Below are positions 35,919 through 45,969 of a DNA stretch of 64,000 nt, one piece after another. Origin of the DNA: Neorhizobium sp. SOG26 (GTDB lineage: Bacteria > Pseudomonadota > Alphaproteobacteria > Rhizobiales > Rhizobiaceae). Position 1 is the first letter of the stretch; every line of letters starts with the position of its first letter. The notes under the pieces are model-generated. The model was not told where the DNA came from. It made no database searches and saw only the letters and a list, made by a program, of their open reading frames with translations. The translations under genes and the position numbers were made by a program. The stretch is taken from NCBI RefSeq assembly GCF_003491345.1, contig NZ_CP025512.1, positions 1,612,001-1,676,000 of the forward strand, in the 5' to 3' direction.

Positions 35919-38900
35919 TTATTGCTGGATGCCGGGAAGATCCGGACCCGGTCCCGATGGGCTCAGCGCCGGCGGCGGTGAGAGTATCTCGCTCTCCGGT
36001 GGAATGATGAAGGGAGCCGGGGCCGCCTGCTTCTCGCGCTCCTCTTCCGCCGCCCGCGCGGCGGCGGCTTCCGCGGCCTGCCTTTGTCGCTCTGCCTCTT
36101 CCTCCTGAAGGCGCGCCCGCTCCTCGGCTTCCGCCTTTATCCGAGCGGCCTCGCGTTCTGCTGCCTTGAAATTGTAGAGCGCCACCTCACGACGCAGGCG
36201 CTGCTTTTCCAGCACACTCGCCTGCAGGGCTTCCACCCGCCGCCGCTCCTGTTCATAGGCGCGCTGCGACAGGAAATTCGCCATCGGGCCGATCTCGATC
36301 CGTTGCTCCGGGCTGCTCAGGTTCCCGCGATACTGCAGTCGAACGGTCGGGTCGCCTCCCGCAAGCGCTTCTTCACCGGCGTCGTAGGTCAAGGCCAATT
36401 CGGCGCTCATTTTGTCATCCACCACATCAAAGCGGCCGACGCCGACGAGCCTCGTGTTGCCGGTTGTCACAGTTACGGGCTGTGCCCGCGCCTCGCCCGC
36501 TGTGATGGTCACGGGCACCATGACATCGCCAATCTCCGTCATTCCCTGATTGACGAGCGCGGCAACCAGCGGCCGGACACGATCTTCGTTCACCTCGCCA
36601 CCGAGCTTGTCCACCTGCGCCATCAGCGGACCGATCGTAGCACTGTTGATACCAGCGATGCTCACGCCCTTCATGCGCAGTTCCGCCGAGCCGCTTGCCG
36701 CGCCGATCAGTTCGGCGACGCTCTTGCCGGTAGATTCCGCCGACATGGAAAAGTCGAGCCTGCCGGCCGCCACCGGCTTTTCGTCCATTTGCCAGACAAG
36801 CGCAGACAGATCGGTATCGGTGCCGGACAGGCGTGCCTGCAACAACCCGGTGCCATCCGCGTTCGACATCATCAACCGGCCGGCAACTTCGCCGCCGCGC
36901 CACTTGCCCTTGCCGTCTTCGATGGTGATGCCGCCGCTGCGGTGGGCGACATTGGCACTGAAGTCCCCGATCGTGCCCATGGCGCCCGCCCGCAGACTCT
37001 TGGCCTTCAGATCAAGGGTGACATCGAGGTCGGAAAACAAGGGATTCTGGAGAGGATTAGAGGAGAGCTTGCCTTCACCTGGATCGGTGATTGGCCCGAA
37101 CACCACCTCGCCAAGCCATGCTAGATCCACGTTGTCCACGGTAAGCGCACCGGTCGCCGGCCGACCCGGCGCCTTCCGGTCGACCGTCAGGTTGCCGGCA
37201 AAACTATTGCCCGCCGCGGCGCCCATAAGATCCGTCAGCTGAATCTGCTCCGGCTGCACCGCTAGATCAGCTTCAAGGTCCGTAGGGAGACCAATACCGA
37301 ACTGCGGCAGCGTCCAACCCGTCATCAGCAGATAAGGCTCGAGATTGTCGCTCTTCAGCGCTAGGTGCCCTTGGCCCTCGCCAAAACCCTGCTCCTGCAG
37401 GTTCAGGTCACCTTCGAACGTCAGCGAGGTGCGGTCGGTGCGAAAGCTCAACTCTGTGCGCGCTGTTCCAGCCTCGACTTGCTGCAAGGTCAGCTCCAGC
37501 CGACCGGCACCATCTCGATCCTGCAGCAACGGGTCGAGGCCCGCCTGCCCGAGCAGGATCGAAGGGTCGGGATTGGCAAGCGATGCGGTGAGTGTGACCC
37601 GGTCACTGCCTGTGAGGTCAAACAGCCCAGGTAGCTTGAGGTTAGCGTCCACCGCGCTGCCGTTCGACTGGCCTTTTACAGTAACTTCCATCCCGCCGAT
37701 GGCGCCACCGACGGTGAGGTCCGCTGATAGATCCGTATCAGCAAACCAGCTTGCGCTGGCGGCCAGTCGTTGCAGCAACGGATGCGGCGGCAGGCGATCA
37801 CGCAACATGGCGAAGAAGGCCGACGGATCTCGCGATCGGAGGGTGAGATTGCCGCTGCCAGCGTAGGACAGCAGGGAGCCCTCGACGCGGCCCTTAGCGG
37901 CAATTGCCGCACCCGAAACGTCGCCGACCGTCAGGCGCTCCAGCGAGAGGACGCCGCCGGCCGTTGTGAAGGCGGTATCGACCTTGCTCGCCGTCACCCC
38001 GAAGGCGTTGAACTTGTCCGCCTTCAGCGTTGCCGCAATCCGGTGATCCAGCACATCCTCGCCCGCATCGTTGCCGGTCAGAAGGCCGGCCAGCGCCTGC
38101 ATCGCATCAATGTCGATCTCGTTGCCCGCCAGTGTCACCGAAAGGTTCGGCACCTCGCTTTGTGGCGACTGGCGCTCCAGCCTTCCCTTAAGGATTGCGG
38201 GACCGATGGCCAGTTCCAGGTTGTCGAAGCGCTGCAACTCCGGCGTCAGGTTGACCCGCGCCGAAAAGCCTGCCGAACGCAGCTGCCGGATGGCCGGATC
38301 CACCCGCCCCGCAAGCCAATCCGCCAGACCCGACGGCTGGCTCGATGCCACCAGCATGTCGCCTGCGAAGGAGATCCGGTCACGCAGCGTCAGCGCACCC
38401 TTGGCTTCCAGCTGGGTGCGTCCGGGAAGCGTCGCCACCACATTATCAACCGTCCAGCCGTTGCCCGCGGGCCGGACATCAAGGCGGATGTCGCGAATGG
38501 TCGTGTCGTTGGCCACGATCGCCGGCAGGCGCAGGCTCGCCCGGCCCGGCACCTGCGGAATGGGGATCGAGGCCGCCATGCGGATGAAGTTGTTGATCCG
38601 CCGCTGCGCGGAGGCGGCCGCATCACGGCTGGTTTTCGCCTGTGCCGCCCCCTCACCCAAGCGGTTGACATCGATCTGCTGGCCCTCGGCAGTCAGCAGG
38701 AACTCGGGCTGCGTCCCGGTGTCCAGCGTCGCTTCGCCCGTGATGACGTAAGGGTTGTCGAGCGCGCCAAGCTCAAGCCGGTATTCCGGAATTCGGATGC
38801 GCTCGTTGGTCAGTTCGAAGCCACCCTTTGCACGCGGCCCCGGTGGCGGCGGCGTGACCGGCTCCGTTTCGTCTTCCTCTTCCAGGAAGGTAAGGGTGAA

Positions 38901-39620
38901 TGCGCCGTTATAGGCCGGCTTGTTTTCGGCGATGCTGAGCTCGCCGTCGAGGTTCACCTCGACCGGCTGGGCATCCGGCCAGAACCGCAGCCGCAGCGGA
39001 ATGTGCCTCGCCTGCGCATCGGCCGTACCGGTGGTGATGCTGAAGCGCGCTTCATTGTCATCCAGCGTCGCGTTGCCCTCGCCGCGCCATGGACCGAGCA
39101 GCGAGCCCGCCGAAAGGTCCGCCGAAACGCCACGCAAATGGCGTGACTGGCCCGACTGCTCGTCGATCAGGTCGATCTCGCCGCCGGTGATATGCACATC
39201 CTCAAGCACGACGCTGCGAGCCGGAATGGAAGCCTTGCCGCCCCGCATCCAGTCCAGCGTTCCGTCCTTCAGGATGCGGATGCGCGCCTTCGGGCGATCG
39301 ATGCGCATGTCGAAGATGCGCGCTTCGCCGGAGAGGAAGGGCGCAAGCTCCATATCCATGGAAAACTGCGCGACCTGCACCAACGGCTGGCCATCGGCAT
39401 CCGTGCCCACCCGCACATCGTGCAGTGTTACCGAGGGAAACGGCAGGATGCGCGCATCGACGTTGCCGTGCACGGCGACCTTCTTGCCAAGGATTCGGCT
39501 TGCCTGATCCTCGAACGCGACGCGGAAGCTCGACCAGTCCAGGAAGAAGGGAGCCAGCAGTGCCGCGAACAGCACCACCACGACCAGTCCACCCAATGCC
39601 AATAGGATGCGCCCGAGCAA
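35919..39620 (-). CDS. AsmA family protein, 1233 residues
   Basis: A large AsmA-like protein with one N-terminal membrane helix (ILLALGGLVVVVLFAALLAP, residues about 5-25) and a long periplasmic beta-rich body. The AsmA N-terminal domain is DWSSFRVAFEDQASRILGKK, followed by VAVHGNVDARILPFPSVTLH. The last 150 residues carry a charged coiled coil (LRREVALYNFKAAEREAARI, with many Glu/Arg/Ala) and a proline-rich tail. AsmA-like proteins are thought to move or organise phospholipids between membranes. The coiled-coil C-terminus is typical of rhizobial members. It is convergent with the histidine kinase gene, separated by only 22 bases. Confidence 0.88.
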   Translation of the reverse strand: MLGRILLALGGLVVVVLFAALLAPFFLDWSSFRVAFEDQASRILGKKVAVHGNVDARILPFPSVTLHDVRVGTDADGQPLVQVAQFSMDMELAPFLSGEARIFDMRIDRPKARIRILKDGTLDWMRGGKASIPARSVVLEDVHITGGEIDLIDEQSGQSRHLRGVSADLSAGSLLGPWRGEGNATLDDNEARFSITTGTADAQARHIPLRLRFWPDAQPVEVNLDGELSIAENKPAYNGAFTLTFLEEEDETEPVTPPPPGPRAKGGFELTNERIRIPEYRLELGALDNPYVITGEATLDTGTQPEFLLTAEGQQIDVNRLGEGAAQAKTSRDAAASAQRRINNFIRMAASIPIPQVPGRASLRLPAIVANDTTIRDIRLDVRPAGNGWTVDNVVATLPGRTQLEAKGALTLRDRISFAGDMLVASSQPSGLADWLAGRVDPAIRQLRSAGFSARVNLTPELQRFDNLELAIGPAILKGRLERQSPQSEVPNLSVTLAGNEIDIDAMQALAGLLTGNDAGEDVLDHRIAATLKADKFNAFGVTASKVDTAFTTAGGVLSLERLTVGDVSGAAIAAKGRVEGSLLSYAGSGNLTLRSRDPSAFFAMLRDRLPPHPLLQRLAASASWFADTDLSADLTVGGAIGGMEVTVKGQSNGSAVDANLKLPGLFDLTGSDRVTLTASLANPDPSILLGQAGLDPLLQDRDGAGRLELTLQQVEAGTARTELSFRTDRTSLTFEGDLNLQEQGFGEGQGHLALKSDNLEPYLLMTGWTLPQFGIGLPTDLEADLAVQPEQIQLTDLMGAAAGNSFAGNLTVDRKAPGRPATGALTVDNVDLAWLGEVVFGPITDPGEGKLSSNPLQNPLFSDLDVTLDLKAKSLRAGAMGTIGDFSANVAHRSGGITIEDGKGKWRGGEVAGRLMMSNADGTGLLQARLSGTDTDLSALVWQMDEKPVAAGRLDFSMSAESTGKSVAELIGAASGSAELRMKGVSIAGINSATIGPLMAQVDKLGGEVNEDRVRPLVAALVNQGMTEIGDVMVPVTITAGEARAQPVTVTTGNTRLVGVGRFDVVDDKMSAELALTYDAGEEALAGGDPTVRLQYRGNLSSPEQRIEIGPMANFLSQRAYEQERRRVEALQASVLEKQRLRREVALYNFKAAEREAARIKAEAEERARLQEEEAERQRQAAEAAAARAAEEEREKQAAPAPFIIPPESEILSPPPALSPSGPGPDLPGIQQ

Positions 39621-39707
39621 ATCGCGTTCCCTGTGTTCAGAAGTTCTAAACTAGTTCCACCGCGCCCATGGCCAAGTCAAGCACATGCAGGCCACACTCA
39701 CGCCCGA

Positions 39708-41123
39708 TCAGGAGGTGGGGTGGAAGATCTTGCCCGGATTGAAGATATTGTCCGGATCGAGGCTCTTCTTGATCGTCCGCATCACGTCGACGGCGCTGCC
39801 AAGCTCGTCTTCGAGAAAAGACATCTTCCCCTGCCCGATGCCGTGTTCGCCGGTGCATGTCCCGTCCATGGAAAGCGCCCGCTTGGTGAGCCGCGCCGTA
39901 AAGGCCTCGACCTTCTCGACGGAAGCCGTATCCTTGCCGTCGAACAGAACGAGCACGTGGAAATTGCCGTCGCCTGCATGGCCGACGATGGGCGCCAGCA
40001 AGCCCTCCGCCGCGATGTCCGCCTGCGTTTCGACCACGCATTCGGCGAGCCGGGAGATCGGTACGCAGACATCCGTCGACAACCCATCCAGTTCCGGAGC
40101 AAGTGCGCGGCCTGCCCAATAGGCGTTGTGGCGGGCCTGCCAGAGCTTCGCGCGCTCGTCGGCATTCGCGGTCCACTGGAACTCGTCGCTACCGCATTCC
40201 GCAGCAATTTCCGCAAACTGCGCAGATTGCAGCGCCACCGTTTCTTCCGTGCCGTGGAATTCCAGGAAAAGCGTCGGCTTCTCTGGATAGCTGAGCTTGG
40301 AATAAGCGTTGACGGCGCGCATCTGTACGTCGTCAAGAAGCTCGATGCGGGCGACCGGAATACCCATCTGGATCGTCATGATGACGGCGTCACAGGCTGC
40401 CTTGACTGTGGGGAAGGCACAGACACCCCCGCCGATCTTCTCGGGGATGCCCTGCAGGCGCAGGGTGATCGAAGTGATGACGCCAAGCGTCCCTTCCGAA
40501 CCGACGAACAGCCGCGTGAGGTCATAACCGGCAGACGTTTTTTTGGCCCGCCGTGCGGTGCGGATCTCCTCACCATTCGCTGTCACGACGGTAAGCGACA
40601 GGACGTTGTCTTTCATGGTCCCGTAGCGGACCGCATTGGTGCCGGAGGCGCGGGTCGCCGTCATGCCCCCCAGCGTCGCATTGGCACCGGGATCGATGGG
40701 GAAGAACAGGCCCGTTGCGCGCAATTCCCGATTCAGCTCTTCCCGCGTCACGCCGGGCTCCACGGTCACGTCCAGATCTTCCGGGCTGACCCGCAGCACC
40801 TTGTTCATGCGGCTGAAATCGATCGAGATGCCGCCGGACGGCGCATTCACCTGGCCTTCAAGCGAGGTGCCGACACCGAAGGGGACGACCGGAACCTTGT
40901 GCTCGGTGCAGGCCTTGACCACCGCCTTCACGTCATCGGCGCTTTCGACAAAAACGACGCCGTCCGGAAGCTGGGAGGTGAGATAACTCGTGGTGTGGGC
41001 ATGCTGCTCGCGAAAAGCCTGCCCGGTCTGGAAGCGCTCGCCGAAGGATTGTTTCAGGATGCCGAGCACCGTTGCGATGCCCTCTTCGTTGCGGATGCCC
41101 GCTCTCACGTCCTTCAGCGCCAT
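39708..41123 (-). CDS. FAD-linked D-lactate/glycolate-type oxidoreductase
   Basis: A 471-residue enzyme of the GlcD/Dld family. The ATG at 41123 follows GGGAGATTGGTC. The FAD-binding PCMH domain includes VPVVPFGVGTSLEGQVNAPS (pyrophosphate loop) and SPEDLDVTVEPGVTREELNR, and GLFFPIDPGANATLGGMTAT follows. The C-terminal cap has IVGHAGDGNFHVLV and GTCTGEHGIGQGKM, with the His residues that contact the hydroxyacid. The gene product oxidises D-lactate or glycolate to the keto acid and passes electrons to quinone or cytochrome c; sequence does not fix which substrate. GlcE and GlcF are not adjacent, which favours a one-subunit D-lactate dehydrogenase. Confidence 0.9.
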   Translation of the reverse strand: MALKDVRAGIRNEEGIATVLGILKQSFGERFQTGQAFREQHAHTTSYLTSQLPDGVVFVESADDVKAVVKACTEHKVPVVPFGVGTSLEGQVNAPSGGISIDFSRMNKVLRVSPEDLDVTVEPGVTREELNRELRATGLFFPIDPGANATLGGMTATRASGTNAVRYGTMKDNVLSLTVVTANGEEIRTARRAKKTSAGYDLTRLFVGSEGTLGVITSITLRLQGIPEKIGGGVCAFPTVKAACDAVIMTIQMGIPVARIELLDDVQMRAVNAYSKLSYPEKPTLFLEFHGTEETVALQSAQFAEIAAECGSDEFQWTANADERAKLWQARHNAYWAGRALAPELDGLSTDVCVPISRLAECVVETQADIAAEGLLAPIVGHAGDGNFHVLVLFDGKDTASVEKVEAFTARLTKRALSMDGTCTGEHGIGQGKMSFLEDELGSAVDVMRTIKKSLDPDNIFNPGKIFHPTS

Positions 41124-41186
41124 GACCAATCTCCCAAAGCTTTCAATGCTTTGTTAGGCGACGTGCGCGTGTTTGTCCACTCGCTT

Positions 41187-41212
41187 GGTGGCGGGCACTC
41201 GACCCCGCCACC
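41187..41212 (-). terminator. Hairpin after the RND pump genes
   Basis: GGTGGCGGG (41187-41195) and CCCGCCACC (41204-41212) form a perfect 9-bp stem with an eight-base loop, in the 110-base gap between the RND gene and the oxidase gene. No T-run on the minus strand. Confidence 0.5.
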
Positions 41213-41233
41213 CTCTGGCAACCCGTGCTGCGC

Positions 41234-44200
41234 CTATTCGGCAGCGAGCAGCGGCGGTTCCTTGTTGTCCTGGTTTTCCTCGTCGTTACCATCATCAGCC
41301 GGCTTGCGCTTGATGTGCTTGCCCGATGCGGCATCCACGAGCTCCTGGTGGAAGCGCGCTTCCTCATGCACATGCGGCTTCGCGAAACGGGCGATCAGAA
41401 GATAGGCGACCGGCGTGATGAACAGCGTCACGCTGACGGCGAGACCAAGCCCGCCGACGATAACCCAGCCTAGCGCGGCACGGGCTTCGGCACCCGCACC
41501 TTCCGCCAGCACCAGCGGCACGCCGCCGATGATCGTGGCAATCATCGTCATCATTACCGGGCGCAGGCGTACCGAGCAGGCCTGTTCGATCGCCTCACGA
41601 ACCCCTGCGCCTTTGTCGCGAAGCTGGTTTGCGAACTCCACAATCAGGATGCCGTTCTTCGCCATGACACCAACCAGAAGAACAAGGCCGATCTGGCTAT
41701 AGACGTTGAGGCTCGATCCCGTCAGCACCAGCGCGATGGCAGCGCAGGCAAGCCCCAGCGGCACCGTCGACATGATGATGATCGACGACAGCACGCTTTC
41801 AAACTGCGCCGCCAGAACCAGGAAGATGATGGCGATCGCAAAGCCGAAGGTCATCAGCATCGCGTTGGAGTTTTCTCCCAGCGTCTTCGCTTCCGCCATC
41901 GGCATCAGGCGCACACCTTCGGGCAGCAGCGGATCGGCAAGCGCCGTCATCTCGCGGACCGCGTCGCCCAGCGCGACATTGTTCGGCAGGTTGGCAGAGA
42001 TTGACACCGACGCCAGCTGCTGTTCGCGGTTGAGCTGCGGCGCCACCGCACCTTCGTTCAACGTCGCAATGGTCGACATTGGCACGATCTTGCCGTCGCC
42101 GGTCTTGAGGAAGATGTTCTCAAGATCAGTCGGATCGTCGAGTGGACGCGTCGTTGACGTCAGCTTCACCGACAATGCTTCGCCGGCCACGAAGACATCC
42201 ACAACCGAGCGCCCCTCGAGAAGTGACTGCACGGCGGTCGAAAGGCCGGTGATGTCGATGCCAAGGTCGGACGCCCGTTCGCGATCGATCGCCACGGAAA
42301 GCTGCGCCTGGGTCGGCTCGTTGGTGAGGCGCGGCGTATCGAAGAGATCGCGACGCTGCTCCATTTGCGTCACGAGCTTCTGGGCCGTGTCCGTCAGGAG
42401 ATCATAGTCGTTGCCGACGAGCGCCATCTGCATGCCGTTGCCGGCGCCTCGGATCTTCAGGCTGTTTGCCTGTATTGCGAAGCCGCGCAAAGCCGGCACC
42501 TTGGCGACTGCCGCGTTCACATCGGCGGCAATCTGGTCCTGGCTGCGTTCACGCTCACCCCACGGTGCCAGCGTGAGAACCATGAAACCGCTATTCTTGT
42601 TGCTGCCGAAACCGGAGATGGAGAAGATGTTGGTGACTTCACCGGCTTCGCGCAGCGGCTCGAGATATTCCTCGACGCGCTGCATCTGGTCGCGCGTGTA
42701 ATCGAGGCTAACGCCCTGCGGCGCCGTCAGCCGCAGCATCACCGAAGCGCGGTCCTCTCGCGGCGTGAGCTCATTGGTGACCTGTCCGAAGACCATGTAG
42801 GAGGCGAAGGCGAAGATCGCCGAAAACACGATCACGACAAGCGGCGCATTCAGGCAGAAGCGCAGCGCGCGCATGTAGATACGGGCGAAGCCGTTGCCGA
42901 TTGCGCCCAGGAAACCGTGATCTTCGGACATCGGCTTGGTCAGCATGCGCGAGGCAAGCATCGGGCAAAGCGTCAGGGCGGTGATCGAGGACAGCCCGAC
43001 CGCGAGCGCCAGAACGAAACCGAATTCCTTGAACAGTCCGCCAATCTGGCCGGGAAGGAAGGAGAGCGGAATGAACACGGCAGCAAGTGTCGCTGTCGTC
43101 GCCAGAACCGCGAAGAACACTTCCTGCGTGCCGAGCACCGCCGCAGCCCTTGGCCCCATGCCTTCGGACCGCCGTCGCACGATATTCTCGAGCACGACGA
43201 TACCGTCGTCGACCACGAGGCCCGTGGCCAGAACGATGGCGAGCAGCGTCAGGATGTTGATCGAAAAGCCGATGAGATAGATCGCCACGAGCGTGCCGAT
43301 CAGCGCCACCGGCATGGTGAGCGCCGGGATCAGCGTCGCGCGCCAGTCACGCAGGAAGAGCCAGATGACGAGGAGAACGACACTCGCCGAGAGGGCAAGC
43401 GCGATCTCCACCTCATGCAACGCTCCCTGGATGAAGATCGCGTCGTCGCTGGTGACGATGAGGCGCGTGCCTTCAGGCAGGATGTTGGCCATGTCGGCCA
43501 CCGCCTTCTTCACGCCTTCCGAAATGTCGAGCGTGTTCGACTGCGCCTGGCGGATGATACCAAGACCAACGCCTTGGACCGCGTTCGAACGCAGCACCGT
43601 GTTGCCGTCATCGGGACCCAGTTCCACCGTCGCGACATCGCGCAGTCGTACATTCGGGGCGACGAGGACGTTTTCGAAATCCTGCGGCTTCGTCAGGTTG
43701 GCCGTGGCACGCACCACGATGTCCTGGGTGCGGCTCTGCAGCGAGCCGGCCGGCACGTCCAGCGCAGCACTGGCCAGCGCCCGCGACACATCGGCAACCG
43801 TCAGCCCGCGGCCGGCGAGGGCTTCCTGGTTGACATCAACGCGGAAGATCTTCTCCTGGTCGCCATAAAGCTCGACGTCTGCCACGCCTTCGACGGCGGC
43901 AAGCCTGTCGATGATCTCATTGTTGACGAGCTGCGTGAGGTCATCCATCGACAGCGTCGACGAAGTGACGGCAAGGCGCATGATCGCCTCGGAATTGGCA
44001 TCCGCCTTGACGATACGCGGCTCATCGACCTCGTCCGGAAGCCGGTTGCGAACGCGGCCGACGGCATCGCGCACATCGTTTGCAGCTTCCGACAGGTCCA
44101 CCGTGTCGGAAAATTCCATGGTGACGCGGCTGGAGCCGAACTGCGACTGGGACGACAGTGCCTTCAGGCCAGAAACGCGTGCGACCGCGCCTTCGATGAC

Positions 44201-44461
44201 CTGCGTGACCTCCTGGTCCATGGTCTGCGGCGACGCGCCGTCGTAATTGGTGCGAACGGTAATGACCGGCTGGTCGACATCCGGCAGTTCGCGCACTTCG
44301 ATACCGGCAAGCGCTGCAAGGCCTGCAACGACCAGAAGAGTATTGAGCACGGCGGCAAGCACCGGCCGGCGGATGAACAGCGCGGTAAAGCTCTGGCCGG
44401 TCCGCGCGACGTCGACCTGTTCTTCTTCGGGCTGCTCGATCACGGGCGTGTCGGACTTCAT
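41234..44461 (-). CDS. RND-family efflux pump inner-membrane transporter
   Basis: A 1075-residue proton-driven transporter of the AcrB/HAE-1 type. The first membrane helix is near residue 35 (VLNTLLVVAGLAALAG), with porter-domain sequences between. The second bundle includes LVVDDGIVVLENIVRR, the family signature with the proton-relay Asp pair (VVDDG), near residue 425. A long N-terminal tail (residues 1-25) and a charged C-terminal tail are unusual but harmless. It exports drugs or toxic lipids with the adaptor encoded just upstream (ATGA overlap). No TolC-like gene is present, so an outer-membrane partner must be encoded elsewhere. Confidence 0.95.
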   Translation of the reverse strand: MKSDTPVIEQPEEEQVDVARTGQSFTALFIRRPVLAAVLNTLLVVAGLAALAGIEVRELPDVDQPVITVRTNYDGASPQTMDQEVTQVIEGAVARVSGLKALSSQSQFGSSRVTMEFSDTVDLSEAANDVRDAVGRVRNRLPDEVDEPRIVKADANSEAIMRLAVTSSTLSMDDLTQLVNNEIIDRLAAVEGVADVELYGDQEKIFRVDVNQEALAGRGLTVADVSRALASAALDVPAGSLQSRTQDIVVRATANLTKPQDFENVLVAPNVRLRDVATVELGPDDGNTVLRSNAVQGVGLGIIRQAQSNTLDISEGVKKAVADMANILPEGTRLIVTSDDAIFIQGALHEVEIALALSASVVLLVIWLFLRDWRATLIPALTMPVALIGTLVAIYLIGFSINILTLLAIVLATGLVVDDGIVVLENIVRRRSEGMGPRAAAVLGTQEVFFAVLATTATLAAVFIPLSFLPGQIGGLFKEFGFVLALAVGLSSITALTLCPMLASRMLTKPMSEDHGFLGAIGNGFARIYMRALRFCLNAPLVVIVFSAIFAFASYMVFGQVTNELTPREDRASVMLRLTAPQGVSLDYTRDQMQRVEEYLEPLREAGEVTNIFSISGFGSNKNSGFMVLTLAPWGERERSQDQIAADVNAAVAKVPALRGFAIQANSLKIRGAGNGMQMALVGNDYDLLTDTAQKLVTQMEQRRDLFDTPRLTNEPTQAQLSVAIDRERASDLGIDITGLSTAVQSLLEGRSVVDVFVAGEALSVKLTSTTRPLDDPTDLENIFLKTGDGKIVPMSTIATLNEGAVAPQLNREQQLASVSISANLPNNVALGDAVREMTALADPLLPEGVRLMPMAEAKTLGENSNAMLMTFGFAIAIIFLVLAAQFESVLSSIIIMSTVPLGLACAAIALVLTGSSLNVYSQIGLVLLVGVMAKNGILIVEFANQLRDKGAGVREAIEQACSVRLRPVMMTMIATIIGGVPLVLAEGAGAEARAALGWVIVGGLGLAVSVTLFITPVAYLLIARFAKPHVHEEARFHQELVDAASGKHIKRKPADDGNDEENQDNKEPPLLAAE

Positions 44462-45684
44462 TGGCTAGCGACCTCCGCCGTTTCCTGAGCACCGCCGATG
44501 CGCACCGGCGCGCCGTCACGCACCCGCTGCAGGCCTTCCGTGGCAACGCGGTCGCCTTCCTTCAGCTCGGCTTCGACAAGAACCGCATCCGGGTTGCGCT
44601 GCACGACGCGAACCCGCGTCTTGTAGGACTTGTTGTCCTTGATCTGCCAGACGTATGAACCTTCGCTGTCCCACTGGATCGAGAGAGGATCAACGGCCGG
44701 GAACTGTTCGCCCTTGAAGCGCATGGTGACGCTGAAGGACATGCCTGCGCGCAGCTCGTCCTTCGGGTTTTCAATCCGGGCGCGTACGCGCATGGTCCGG
44801 CTCGCCGGATCGACGCGGTTGTCGATCGCATCGACCGTGCCAGCAAAAACCTGGCCGGGCCGTGCGATAGCGCTTGCCTCCACCGCCTGGCCGGGCTCGA
44901 TCGCCACGGCAAAACGCTCCGGTGCCCAGAAGTCGACGAGGATCGCTGACCTGTCGTCAATCGTCACGATGCTGGTCTGGGTGGTGACATTGTCGCCGAC
45001 ATTGACCGGGACGATGCCGGCAATACCCTCGATGGGCGCCACGATATCGCGACGCTTCAGGTTGAGCTCGGCCGTGGCAAGCGCCAGCTTGGCTGATTGT
45101 TCGGCGATCTGGGCATCAAGAACGTCAAGCCGCGCGACCGACTGGAGGTTCTTGTAGGAGGCTGACTTCTCCTGGGCGCTCTTCAGCGCGACCTGCGCCT
45201 TGTCGCGCTCGATGATCTGCTCGTCATCGTCGAGACGTGCCAGCACCTGGCCCTTCTCGACCTTCTGGCCGGCGGTGACCATGATCTCGTTGATGGTGCC
45301 CGATGCCTGCGGCATGACCACGACGGTCTGCACCGCCTGGCCGCTGCCGATTGCCGACAACTGGTCATTGACAACACCGATCTTCACCGGCTGGACCGAA
45401 ACGAGCGTGGCGCGGTTTGCCCCGCCCGGACCACCGGGTCCGTCCTGGCCGCGTCCTGGCTCCGGACCGTTCGCAGCAGCCTGCCCGCCATTGCGCGGCC
45501 CACCGGCTGCAGGCTCCTTAGCGGCAGATACATCCTCGGATGGAGAGGTGATGGCCGCCAGCACCGGTTGCGGAACGCCCCAGCCTGCCAGCGTCTGGCC
45601 TGCGGATGGAACCATGTAAATCCAGAGTCCAAGTGCTGCCGCAAGCAGCACAAGACAGAGGAATAGTTGTTTCCAAATCCGCAT
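44458..45684 (-). CDS. RND efflux periplasmic adaptor (membrane fusion protein)
   Basis: A 408-residue HlyD/AcrA-type adaptor. The N-terminal helix LFLCLVLLAAALGLWIYMV (residues about 7-26) anchors it. A Gly/Pro/Ala-rich stretch follows (about 60-95), then the lipoyl half motif PQASGTINEIMVTAGQKVEK and the alpha-hairpin with IIERDKAQVALKSAQEK. The second lipoyl half is IVAPIEGIAGIVPVNVGDNV, and the beta-barrel and membrane-proximal domains follow. It lies 5' of the RND gene and overlaps it by four bases, so the two are cotranscribed. No regulator gene is nearby. Confidence 0.93.
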   Translation of the reverse strand: MRIWKQLFLCLVLLAAALGLWIYMVPSAGQTLAGWGVPQPVLAAITSPSEDVSAAKEPAAGGPRNGGQAAANGPEPGRGQDGPGGPGGANRATLVSVQPVKIGVVNDQLSAIGSGQAVQTVVVMPQASGTINEIMVTAGQKVEKGQVLARLDDDEQIIERDKAQVALKSAQEKSASYKNLQSVARLDVLDAQIAEQSAKLALATAELNLKRRDIVAPIEGIAGIVPVNVGDNVTTQTSIVTIDDRSAILVDFWAPERFAVAIEPGQAVEASAIARPGQVFAGTVDAIDNRVDPASRTMRVRARIENPKDELRAGMSFSVTMRFKGEQFPAVDPLSIQWDSEGSYVWQIKDNKSYKTRVRVVQRNPDAVLVEAELKEGDRVATEGLQRVRDGAPVRIGGAQETAEVASQ

Positions 45685-45969
45685 TCAAAACTCCAGAGGT
45701 TGCATGTCGCGCATGATATTCTAAGGCCTGCCAAATATCGCCGATTCAGAGCCGTAAGCAATGCCTCCAGGGGCTTTCTTACGAAATTGTAATATCACGG
45801 AAAATTCAGTTTCATCTGCCTTTCCCATGCCCGAAGAACATGCAGCCGACGCTCCCGCCATGTGCGGGATGCATGCTCCCGACACACTTTAGCCGCCTCT
45901 TGCGGAAAGACTGGGAATAAAAGAAGAACGCTTCCTAGCCTTTCGGGCCCGAATCATTACATTGGCCGC

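Noticed and set aside
42365..44488. 707-residue open frame antisense to the RND transporter gene
   Set aside because: It is the shadow of a GC-rich coding gene: His/Arg/Asp-rich composition with no domain, while the opposite strand encodes a full AcrB-type pump. The same applies to long antisense frames over asmA (37770-39146), the FAD oxidase (39633-41405), uvrD (46408-48009), the ompA-like gene (22380-23792) and others.
45685..45969. LexA box upstream of uvrD, and similarly at the start of recN (63364-63390)
   Set aside because: No GTTC-N7-GTTC or GAAC-N7-GAAC pattern was found by eye, although such genes are SOS-regulated in some bacteria.
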